Source of the DNA: SG8-41 sp032123035
GTDB lineage: Bacteria > Pseudomonadota > Gammaproteobacteria > Burkholderiales > SG8-41
Length of the DNA stretch: 6,303 nucleotides
Direction of reading: 5' to 3'
NCBI GenBank assembly: GCA_032123035.1
Contig: JAQBFV010000220.1
Location: 1-6,303 of the forward strand
Every line of letters begins with the position of its first letter. Position 1 is the first letter of the stretch. Shown piece by piece: positions 1 to 5,621 of this stretch. A program made the position numbers and the translations under genes. The notes beneath the pieces are model-generated. The model had not been told where the DNA came from. It was given only the letters and a program-made list of their open reading frames with translations, and did not search any database.

Positions 1-104
1 CATCACCCATCACCCATCACCCATCACCCATCACCCATCACCCATCACCCATCACCCATCACCCATCACCCATCACCCATCACCCATCACCCATCACCCA
101 TCAC
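1..104. repeat. Perfect heptanucleotide tandem array (CATCACC)n
   Basis: The unit CATCACC is repeated 14 times without a mismatch, followed by six further bases of the unit. The array touches the window edge, so its full length is unknown. It ends four bases short of the hpnD stop codon (TAA on the minus strand, 109-111). On the minus strand it reads GGGTGAT repeatedly, giving 14 GGG triplets each separated by four bases, a canonical G-quadruplex pattern. Each reading frame meets a TGA every 21 bases, so it encodes no long peptide. Perfect short tandem arrays usually vary in copy number through replication slippage; that variation is inferred here. Confidence 0.97.
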
Positions 105-108
105 GCCG

Positions 109-942
109 TTAGCCTTTAAACCAGGAGCGCCAGGCGATCCACAGTTTGCGGACCGGCGTTAGTGCAACGCGCTGCTGAAGCACGCGGCAGCCGTCGGCTC
201 GGATCTCCTCCAGCAGCGCCTGGTAGATGGCGGCCATCACAATGCCTGGCCGCTGCGCGGCCCGATCGACGGCCGGAAGCTTGTCGAAGGCTTGCTGATA
301 AACGCTGAACGCCCGTTCGATCTGAAACTCCATCAACCGCCGCAGGCTATCGCTTTCACGGCCGCTGGTGATATCCGCGGTGCTGACGCCGTAGCCCTCA
401 AGTTCGTCGAGCGGCAGATAGATCCGGTCGCGCCGCGCGTCCTCGCCCACGTCGCGGATGATGTTCGTGAGCTGGAATGCAAGCCCGAGATCGGCCGCAT
501 ACTCCAGGGTGCGCGGGTCCCGGTAGCCGAATATCTCGGCCGAGAGCAGACCCACGACCCCGGCCACGCGATGACAATATTCCTTGAGCGCATCGAAGGT
601 CGGGTAGCGGTTGTTGTGAAGGTCCATTTCCATGCCGTCGATGATCTCGTTCAGATGCTGCTGCGAGAGGCGAAAGCGCGGCAGCATGCTGGCCAGTGCA
701 CGCGCCACCGGGTGCTGCGGATGGCCTTGATAGATGGCGTCGACTTCCTTGCGCCACCAGGCAAGCTTGGTGTGGGCGAGGGTGGGATCCGAGCATTCGT
801 CTACCGCGTCATCGACCTCACGGCAGAACGCGTAGAGCGCGGTGATGGCCCGGCGTTTCTCCTCCGGCAGGAAGAGAAAGCTGTAATAGAAGCTTGAGCC
901 GCTGGCCGCCGCTTTTTGCTGACAGTATTGGTTGGGCTCCAT
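109..942 (-). CDS. hpnD: Presqualene diphosphate synthase HpnD
   Basis: This is a 277-residue member of the squalene/phytoene synthase family. HpnD condenses two farnesyl diphosphates head to head into presqualene diphosphate, the first step of the bacterial HpnCDE route to squalene and hopanoids, probably at the inner face of the membrane. Both aspartate-rich Mg-diphosphate motifs are visible: DDAVD at residues 44-48 and DVGED at 164-168, the latter within the family-typical stretch QLTNIIRDVGEDARRDRIYL. The length is normal for the family. I chose the ATG at 940-942, giving MEPNQYCQQK. The frame stays open to an ATG at 1008, but those 22 extra residues come largely from a heptamer tract and do not look like the family N-terminus. 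Ribosome binding is weak, with only a GGA about 10 bases upstream. hpnC lies upstream on the same strand after a 253-bp gap. A CrtB-type phytoene synthase is the alternative, but the N-terminal signature and the HpnC neighbour argue for HpnD. Confidence 0.9.
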   Translation of the reverse strand: MEPNQYCQQKAAASGSSFYYSFLFLPEEKRRAITALYAFCREVDDAVDECSDPTLAHTKLAWWRKEVDAIYQGHPQHPVARALASMLPRFRLSQQHLNEIIDGMEMDLHNNRYPTFDALKEYCHRVAGVVGLLSAEIFGYRDPRTLEYAADLGLAFQLTNIIRDVGEDARRDRIYLPLDELEGYGVSTADITSGRESDSLRRLMEFQIERAFSVYQQAFDKLPAVDRAAQRPGIVMAAIYQALLEEIRADGCRVLQQRVALTPVRKLWIAWRSWFKG

Positions 943-963
943 CAGCGTCTGTCCAAGGCGTGG

Positions 964-988
964 GTGGTGAGTAGTGAGTGGCGAGTGT
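964..988. repeat. Degenerate heptamer tract upstream of hpnD
   Basis: Three consecutive seven-base units, GTGGTGA, GTAGTGA and GTGGCGA, are followed by GTGT, giving a consensus of GTRGYGA. Rotated, the unit (GGTGAGT) resembles the minus-strand reading of the large array at the left edge (GGTGATG), but here it lies on the plus strand, so the two tracts are inverted relative to each other. The tract lies 21 bases upstream of the chosen hpnD start and is the source of the spurious N-terminal extension seen if hpnD is started at 1008. Confidence 0.7.
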
Positions 989-1077
989 AACAACGATTCA
1001 TGCGGCACGCGTTTCGAATGCTTGGTCTACTCACTGGAACCGGTCTCAAAACATCCGTGAAACCAGAAGATCATCAA

Positions 1078-1164
1078 CCACGGAATCACACGGAATTACA
1101 CGGACGAAGCTCTGAACCGGAAAGTGCGTTCTAATGGAACAACAATTTCCGTGTGTTTCCGCGG
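1078..1164. repeat. Inverted repeat pair of CCACGGAA-type intergenic repeats
   Basis: The left arm (1078-1095) reads CCACGGAATCACACGGAA. The right arm (1147-1164) is its reverse complement at 16 of 18 positions (CCGCGGAAACACACGGAA when read on the minus strand). The arms are separated by 51 bases. The left arm belongs to a short direct repeat of about 10 bp (ACGGAATCAC, ACGGAATTAC, then ACGGAC, 1080-1105). The element fills much of the gap between hpnC and hpnD and ends 31 bases before the hpnC stop codon. Similar ACACGGAA-type sequences are, from memory, frequent between genes in many bacterial genomes. A long stem in the hpnC-hpnD transcript is possible. I see no gene in the 943-1195 gap. 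Confidence 0.7.
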
Positions 1165-1195
1165 CCGTGTTGCTTTTTTCGCCGAAAAGCGCCGT

Positions 1196-2005
1196 TCACG
1201 GTTTCAATGCGCGAGCCAACAGCAGCGGCCAGTCGAACCACTTCAAGACCGGCCGATGGCGAAAGACATCACCGCCGGCGTGCCCGAGCTTTTCCAGGAT
1301 ACGGTTGCCGCCCTGTACGATCATGCGCAGCTCGAGACCGATGCGGCCCTCGAGATGCCTGCCGAGCGGGCCGCCGCTCATGAGGAGCGCCCGCGCTCGC
1401 TCGGTTTGATAGGCCATGAACGCCGGCCAGTTGCCGCCTGCGTCGCCACGCGCGATCTGGGCCTCGGGGATCTGAAAACGCGCCAACTCGTCTTGGGGCA
1501 TGTAGATGCGGCCCTTGCCGAAATCGACCGCGATATCCTGCAAGAAATTGATCAATTGCAGGCTCGAGCAGATCGCATCCGAGTCGGCAAGGTTCTGGGG
1601 AGTCGCCGCGCCGTAGAGCACAAGGAGCAGGCGTCCCACCGGATTAGCCGAACGTTGGCAGTAGGCGAGTACTTCGCGGAAATTCGCATAGCGTTTTTGG
1701 GTCACATCCTGGGCGAATGCTGAGAGCAGATCGTCAAACGCGTTCAGCGGGAGATGGTGGTCGCGGATGACTGCGGCGAGATCCGCAAACCACGGAATCT
1801 CCGGCGCCGCGCCGCGCTCGACCCGCCGCAACTCCGCGCGAAACGACTCCAACTGCTGCATTCTGACGTCATCTGGCGCGTCGCCTTCATCGGCGAAATC
1901 GTCAGCTTCCCTCGCGAACCGGTAAATTTGCGCCACCGGATGGCGAAAATGACCCGGCAGAAGGAGGGAGGCGACAGGGAAGTTTTCGTAGTGGTTTGCT
2001 GCCAT
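1196..2005 (-). CDS. hpnC: Hydroxysqualene synthase HpnC
   Basis: This is a 269-residue squalene/phytoene synthase family protein. In the HpnCDE route HpnC converts presqualene diphosphate to hydroxysqualene, which HpnE then reduces to squalene. The N-terminal HYENFPVASLLLP (residues 5-17) is a typical HpnC signature. The first aspartate motif is DDFAD at 35-39, and the second is the variant QDIAVD at 156-161, followed by FGKGRIYMP. The length is normal. The start is well fixed: an in-frame TAG lies three codons upstream of the ATG at 2003-2005, and there is no other start between them. No clear Shine-Dalgarno sequence is present. It is the first of the two minus-strand genes, is divergent from tRNA-Leu, and probably drives expression of hpnD unless the 253-bp gap interrupts the transcript. 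Separation from HpnD rests on motif recognition, not an alignment. Confidence 0.9.
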   Translation of the reverse strand: MAANHYENFPVASLLLPGHFRHPVAQIYRFAREADDFADEGDAPDDVRMQQLESFRAELRRVERGAAPEIPWFADLAAVIRDHHLPLNAFDDLLSAFAQDVTQKRYANFREVLAYCQRSANPVGRLLLVLYGAATPQNLADSDAICSSLQLINFLQDIAVDFGKGRIYMPQDELARFQIPEAQIARGDAGGNWPAFMAYQTERARALLMSGGPLGRHLEGRIGLELRMIVQGGNRILEKLGHAGGDVFRHRPVLKWFDWPLLLARALKP

Positions 2006-2068
2006 TTGCTGCTACGCAACACCCAAAACCATCAATGGCTTGCGTCGCAACCTTAAATTGAGTTGCAA
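2006..2068. promoter_or_regulatory. hpnC leader with clustered TTGC/GCAA palindromes
   Basis: The stretch upstream of the hpnC ATG is dense in short inverted repeats. TTGC at 2006-2009 pairs with GCAA at 2016-2019. A perfect 11-bp palindrome, TTGCGTCGCAA, lies at 2040-2050. GCAAC at 2047-2051 pairs with GTTGC at 2062-2066, and TTGCAA lies at 2063-2068. CCATCAATGG (2029-2038) is a further 10-bp inverted repeat. These could be operator half-sites or fold in the hpnC leader RNA. No regulator can be named. Confidence 0.35.
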
Positions 2069-2091
2069 GCTTTCAGCGCGCACCTGATTAT
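2063..2091 (+). promoter_or_regulatory. Candidate promoter of tRNA-Leu
   Basis: TTGCAA (2063-2068, 4 of 6 matches to the sigma-70 -35 element) is followed after 17 bp by GATTAT (2086-2091, 4 of 6 matches to TATAAT). An overlapping TATATT (2089-2094) is a better -10 match, but its spacing to this -35 would be 20 bp. Transcription would begin about 10 bases before the tRNA. Both elements are weak and the assignment rests on position and AT-richness. Confidence 0.4.
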
Positions 2092-2092
2092 A
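2087..2092 (-). promoter_or_regulatory. Candidate -10 element for hpnC
   Basis: On the minus strand this is a perfect TATAAT, about 80 bp upstream of the hpnC start codon. It overlaps the plus-strand -10 region and lies inside the palindrome at 2084-2102. No good -35 is present at 16-18 bp (the candidate region lies inside the tRNA gene), so an activator or a weak promoter is possible. Confidence 0.4.
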
Positions 2093-2108
2093 TTACAATC
2101 AGAAAGTC

Positions 2109-2193
<85 letters not shown>

Positions 2194-2212
2194 CCGAGGG
2201 ATGCGAGAGAGG

Positions 2213-2233
2213 GTGGGCCGCGTGGCGGCCCGC
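2213..2233 (+). other. Strong GC-rich hairpin between tRNA-Leu and tig
   Basis: GGGCCGC (2215-2221) and GCGGCCC (2225-2231) form a perfect 7-bp stem around a GTG loop. One U-G and one G-C pair extend it to about nine pairs (2213-2233). No T-tract follows, so it is not a canonical intrinsic terminator. It could assist 3' processing of the tRNA, partly terminate transcription, or shape the tig leader. I see no convincing promoter between the tRNA and tig, so readthrough transcription into tig is plausible. Confidence 0.55.
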
Positions 2234-2279
2234 GGCGCCTGCGATGACACCCGGGTAGGTGGTTGCAACAAGGGAAAAG

Positions 2280-3590
2280 ATGCAAACGAACCTGGAAAGA
2301 TTGGGTGAGCTGGTGCGGCGTCTGAGCGTCACACTGCCAGCCGCCGAGATCGAGAGCGAGGTCGAGACCCGCCTGAAGCGGCTCTCGCGCACGGTCAAGC
2401 TGCACGGCTTCCGGCCGGGCAAGGTGCCGCTCAAGGTCGTCGCGCAACAATTCGGATTACAGGTCCGGCAAGAAGTGCTGGGCGACGCGATGCAGCGCAG
2501 CTTCGGGGAGGCGGTTCGGGAGCAGAACCTCAAGATCGCGGGTTACCCGCGGTTCGATACGGCGCCGTCAGCCGAGAACTTGGCCGAGTTCCAGTACAGC
2601 GCGACCTTCGAGGTCTATCCCGATGTGGTCGTGGGAGACGTCAAGGAGGCCACGATCCAGCGCCCGGTGCTCGAGGTGGGCGATGCCGACGTCGACAAGA
2701 CCATCGAAATCATGCGCAAGCAGCGCGTGCGCTACGAGCCCGAGGCGCGGGACGCGCAGACCGGTGATCGCGTGACACTCGATTTTCACGGCACGATCGA
2801 GGGGCAGGAATTTTCCGGAAACAGTGGCAAGGACATGCAAGCGGTGCTCGGCGAAGGACGCCTGCTGCCCGAATTCGAGAGCAACGTGACCGGCATGCGC
2901 AGCGGGGCGGCGACGACGTTCGAGCTGCGCTTTCCCGATGATTATCATGGCAAGGAAGTGGCCGGAAAGACCGCCCGCTTCGAGGTCACAGTCAAGGAGG
3001 TAGCCGCGCCGCATCTGCCGGAAATCGATGCCGCGTTCGCCAAAAGCCTTGGCGTCGCGGACGGCGACATCGCCAAGATGCGCGTGGAGATCCGGGCCAA
3101 TTTGGAGCGCGAGATCAAGTTACGCATCAAGAACCGCACGAAGGAGCAGGTCATGCAGACCCTGCTCGACGCGACGCAGCTCGAGACGCCACAGGGATTG
3201 GTTCAGGCCGAGCTCGGGCGCATGCAGACGGCGGCCCGCGAGGACCTTGCGGCGCGGGGGGTGAAGGTCACCGACGATACGCCGTTGCCCGCCGACTTGT
3301 TCGAGAAGCAGGCGCAACGCCGTGTCAGCCTCGGGCTGATCCTGGCCGAACTCGTGAAGACGCATAGCCTGTTTGCCACGCCCGAACAGGTGCGCGCGGT
3401 GGTGGAAGAGCAGGCGCAGAGTTACGAGCGCCCCGAGGAACTGGTCAAATGGTATTACGCATCGCAAGACCGGTTGCGCGAGATCGAATCCGCGGTCCTC
3501 GAGGAAAACGTCGTGGAATGGGCCCTCGGGACGGTGAAAGTCGAGGAGATGCCAATCAGTTTCGATGATTTGATGGGGAACAAGCAGTAA
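2280..3590 (+). CDS. tig: Trigger factor (ribosome-bound chaperone, PPIase)
   Basis: Trigger factor binds the ribosome at the polypeptide exit tunnel and shelters nascent chains; it also has peptidyl-prolyl isomerase activity. The protein has 436 residues, close to the 432 of E. coli. The ribosome-docking signature GFRPGKVP is at residues 43-50 in the N-terminal domain. The FKBP-like PPIase domain spans roughly 155-245 (GDRVTLDFHGTIEGQEFSG near 162-180). The rest is the helical C-terminal chaperone domain, ending FDDLMGNKQ like the E. coli tail. I chose ATG 2280 because AAGGGA (2270-2275) lies four bases upstream and the protein then starts MQTNLERLG; a GTG at 2259 in the same frame would add seven residues without a good ribosome binding site. 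The TAA stop shares its last base with the clpP start codon. Transcription may come from the tRNA-Leu promoter. Confidence 0.97.
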   Translation: MQTNLERLGELVRRLSVTLPAAEIESEVETRLKRLSRTVKLHGFRPGKVPLKVVAQQFGLQVRQEVLGDAMQRSFGEAVREQNLKIAGYPRFDTAPSAENLAEFQYSATFEVYPDVVVGDVKEATIQRPVLEVGDADVDKTIEIMRKQRVRYEPEARDAQTGDRVTLDFHGTIEGQEFSGNSGKDMQAVLGEGRLLPEFESNVTGMRSGAATTFELRFPDDYHGKEVAGKTARFEVTVKEVAAPHLPEIDAAFAKSLGVADGDIAKMRVEIRANLEREIKLRIKNRTKEQVMQTLLDATQLETPQGLVQAELGRMQTAAREDLAARGVKVTDDTPLPADLFEKQAQRRVSLGLILAELVKTHSLFATPEQVRAVVEEQAQSYERPEELVKWYYASQDRLREIESAVLEENVVEWALGTVKVEEMPISFDDLMGNKQ

Positions 3591-4213
3591 TGTCGATTTA
3601 CATGGAACCTCAAGGCCTCGGGCTCATCCCGATGGTCATCGAGCAGAGCGGGCGCGGCGAGCGCGCCTACGATATCTATTCGCGTCTGCTCAAGGAACGG
3701 GTCGTATTCCTGGTGGGCCCGGTCACGGAAGTGACCGCGAACCTGATCGTGGCACAGCTGCTTTACCTCGAGTCGGAGAACCCGGACAAGGACATTTCGT
3801 TCTACATCAATTCGCCTGGGGGCTCGGTCTCTGACGGCCTTGCCGTGTACGACACCATGCAATTCATCAAGCCCCAGGTGTCCACGCTTTGCATCGGGCA
3901 CGCCGCCAGCATGGGGGCGCTTCTGATGGCCGCGGGCAGCAAGGGCAAGCGCTACTGCCTGCCCAATTCGCGGGTGATGATCCACCAGCCCATGGGCGGT
4001 TTCCAGGGGCAGGCGTCGGACGTGGAGATCCATGCCCGGGAGATCCTCTACCTCAAGTCCAAGCTTAACGAGATCCTGGCCAAGCACACGGGAAAGGACA
4101 TCAAGACGATCGAGCAGGACACGGATCGTGATAATTTCCTCAGTGCGGAGCAGGCCGTGAATTACGGGCTCGTGGACAAGGTCCTGGTGAGCAGAGCCGA
4201 GAACGCTGGATGA
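3590..4213 (+). CDS. clpP: ATP-dependent Clp protease proteolytic subunit ClpP
   Basis: ClpP forms the double-heptamer serine peptidase chamber that degrades proteins unfolded and fed in by ClpX (or ClpA). The 207-residue protein carries the full catalytic triad at the family spacing: Ser107 in GHAASMGA, His132 in MIHQPMGG, and Asp181 in TDRDNFLS. The oligomerisation and substrate-groove segment YINSPGGS is at 73-80. The N-terminus aligns with the mature E. coli enzyme from GLIPMVIEQ (residue 11), leaving a leader of about 10 residues rather than 14; autocleavage near residue 10 is inferred. The ATG overlaps the tig stop (TAATG), which suggests translational coupling; a GGGG at 3575-3578 is the only nearby Shine-Dalgarno-like sequence. 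An in-frame ATG at 3602 is a possible alternative start. clpX follows after 24 bp, so the two protease subunits are co-transcribed. Confidence 0.98.
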   Translation: MSIYMEPQGLGLIPMVIEQSGRGERAYDIYSRLLKERVVFLVGPVTEVTANLIVAQLLYLESENPDKDISFYINSPGGSVSDGLAVYDTMQFIKPQVSTLCIGHAASMGALLMAAGSKGKRYCLPNSRVMIHQPMGGFQGQASDVEIHAREILYLKSKLNEILAKHTGKDIKTIEQDTDRDNFLSAEQAVNYGLVDKVLVSRAENAG

Positions 4214-4226
4214 TATCGTAGCGTAA

Positions 4227-4232
4227 AAAGGA
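4227..4232 (+). promoter_or_regulatory. Ribosome binding site of clpX
   Basis: AAAGGA (4227-4232) lies five bases before the ATG at 4238 and fixes the clpX start. It is the clearest Shine-Dalgarno sequence in the window. The short clpP-clpX gap (4214-4237) contains no room for a terminator. Confidence 0.8.
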
Positions 4233-4237
4233 ATGGT

Positions 4238-5506
4238 ATGTCGGACAAAGTAGGTGGCGAAAAACTGCTTTATTGCTCGTTCTGCGGCAAGAGCCAGCAC
4301 GAGGTGCGCAAACTCATTGCGGGCCCGTCGGTGTTCATCTGCGACGAGTGCATTGAGCTGTGCAACGACATCATTCGCGAGGAAACCCAGGGCGAGCACG
4401 GGGCCAAGGGCGCGAAGTCTGATCTGCCGGTGCCGCGCGAGGTCTGCGCTATCCTTGATCAGTACGTGATCGGCCAGGATCTCGCCAAGAAGATCCTCTC
4501 GGTGGCGGTCTACAACCACTACAAGCGGCTCAAGACGATCAGCAAGAATGATGAGGTTGAGCTCGCCAAGTCGAACATCCTGCTGATCGGCCCGACCGGG
4601 TCGGGCAAGACCCTGCTGGCGCAGACGCTCGCGCGGCTGCTCAACGTGCCGTTCGTGATGGCCGACGCGACCACCCTCACGGAGGCGGGCTACGTCGGGG
4701 AGGACGTCGAGAACATCATCCAGAAGCTGCTCCAGAAGTGCGACTACGACGTCGAGAAGGCGCAGCGCGGCATCGTCTACATCGACGAGATCGACAAGAT
4801 CTCGCGCAAGTCTGACAACCCTTCGATCACCCGGGACGTCTCGGGTGAGGGCGTCCAGCAGGCGTTGCTCAAGCTCATCGAGGGCACGATCGCCTCGGTA
4901 CCGCCGCAAGGCGGGCGCAAGCACCCGAACCAGGAGTTCGTGCAGGTGGACACGACAAACATCCTGTTCGTCTGCGGCGGCGCTTTCGACGGGCTCGACA
5001 AGATCATCCGCGGCCGCTCGGAGAAGGGCGGCATCGGTTTCGGGGCGGAAGTGCGCTCGCAGGACAACCGCAAGGACATCACCAGGGTCCTGCGCGACGT
5101 GCAGCCGGAGGACCTCATCAAGTACGGGCTGATCCCCGAGTTCGTCGGGCGGCTGCCGGTGGTGGCGACCCTCGAGGAACTCGACGAGGCGGCGCTCCTC
5201 CAGATCCTGACCCAGCCGAAGAACGCCCTGCTCAAGCAGTTCCAGAAGATGTTCAGCATGGAAGGCGTCGACCTCGAAGTGCGCGAGGGCGCGCTGCGCG
5301 CGGTCGCACGCCGGGCGCTCGAGCGCAAGACCGGCGCGCGCGGCCTGCGCTCGATACTCGAGCACACCCTGCTCAACACGATGTTCGACTTGCCCTCTGA
5401 GGAAAATGTGATCAAGGCAGTAGTCGATGAGAACACCATCAACAGTGACGCACCCCCGCTGCTCATCTACGCCGATCAGCCGAAGGTGGCTGGGTCAGCC
5501 CACTGA
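4238..5506 (+). CDS. clpX: ATP-dependent Clp protease ATP-binding subunit ClpX
   Basis: ClpX is the hexameric AAA+ unfoldase that recognises substrates, including ssrA-tagged proteins, and threads them into ClpP. The protein has 422 residues (E. coli 424). Visible in order: the N-terminal C4 zinc-binding domain (Cys13, Cys16, Cys35, Cys38); Walker A GPTGSGKT at 118-125; the pore-loop motif GYVG at 151-154; Walker B IVYIDEID at 179-186; the RKH loop at 227-229; the ClpP-docking IGF tripeptide at 266-268; the arginine finger in EFVGRLP (Arg305); and the sensor-2 motif GARGLR at 366-371. Every key residue is present, so the protein should be active and should partner the ClpP encoded just upstream. 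The start has a strong ribosome binding site. No clear terminator follows, so some transcripts may read into lon. Confidence 0.98.
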   Translation: MSDKVGGEKLLYCSFCGKSQHEVRKLIAGPSVFICDECIELCNDIIREETQGEHGAKGAKSDLPVPREVCAILDQYVIGQDLAKKILSVAVYNHYKRLKTISKNDEVELAKSNILLIGPTGSGKTLLAQTLARLLNVPFVMADATTLTEAGYVGEDVENIIQKLLQKCDYDVEKAQRGIVYIDEIDKISRKSDNPSITRDVSGEGVQQALLKLIEGTIASVPPQGGRKHPNQEFVQVDTTNILFVCGGAFDGLDKIIRGRSEKGGIGFGAEVRSQDNRKDITRVLRDVQPEDLIKYGLIPEFVGRLPVVATLEELDEAALLQILTQPKNALLKQFQKMFSMEGVDLEVREGALRAVARRALERKTGARGLRSILEHTLLNTMFDLPSEENVIKAVVDENTINSDAPPLLIYADQPKVAGSAH

Positions 5507-5561
5507 GCATCGTGCCGGACACCATCAAAAGCGGTGTGGAATCAGACGCATGCATTTTGTG

Positions 5562-5589
5562 CTTGAATTCTCGGGAATTTGCCCAACGT
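5562..5589 (+). promoter_or_regulatory. Candidate sigma-32 heat-shock promoter of lon
   Basis: CTTGAA (5562-5567) is an exact match to the core of the sigma-32 -35 element. After 13 bp, GCCCAACGT (5581-5589) partly matches the -10 consensus CCCCATNT (4 of 6 in the core). It lies about 30 bp upstream of the lon ATG. lon is a sigma-32 target in E. coli, so the position fits. The spacer holds a short inverted repeat, AATTC-TCGG-GAATT (5566-5579). The weak -10 half limits confidence. Confidence 0.45.
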
Positions 5590-5621
5590 GAACGCTATCT
5601 AACCTTCTTTGGTGAAACTCG

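Noticed and set aside
1..104. CRISPR array
   Set aside because: The unit is seven bases with no spacers; it is a simple tandem repeat.
292..897. A 201-codon open frame on the plus strand
   Set aside because: It lies wholly antisense to hpnD, with no family resemblance and no ribosome binding site.
943..1008. Extended hpnD start at 1008
   Set aside because: The extra residues are translated from the heptamer tract and flanking noncoding DNA, and the family N-terminus begins at MEPNQYCQQK.
1124..1723. A 199-codon open frame on the plus strand
   Set aside because: It is antisense to hpnC and begins in the repeat-containing gap; no recognisable protein family.
2259..2279. GTG start for tig at 2259
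   Set aside because: ATG 2280 has AAGGGA at suitable spacing and gives a family-like N-terminus; the GTG has no better signal.
3455..5365. A 636-codon open frame on the minus strand across clpP and clpX
   Set aside because: It is antisense to two genes with complete catalytic motifs. Its composition is rich in Leu, Arg, Asp, Val and His with no recognisable domain, as expected from the complement of GC-rich codons.
5519..5537. Possible terminator after clpX (ACACC / GGTGT)
   Set aside because: The stem has only five pairs with a nine-base loop and no T-tract follows.
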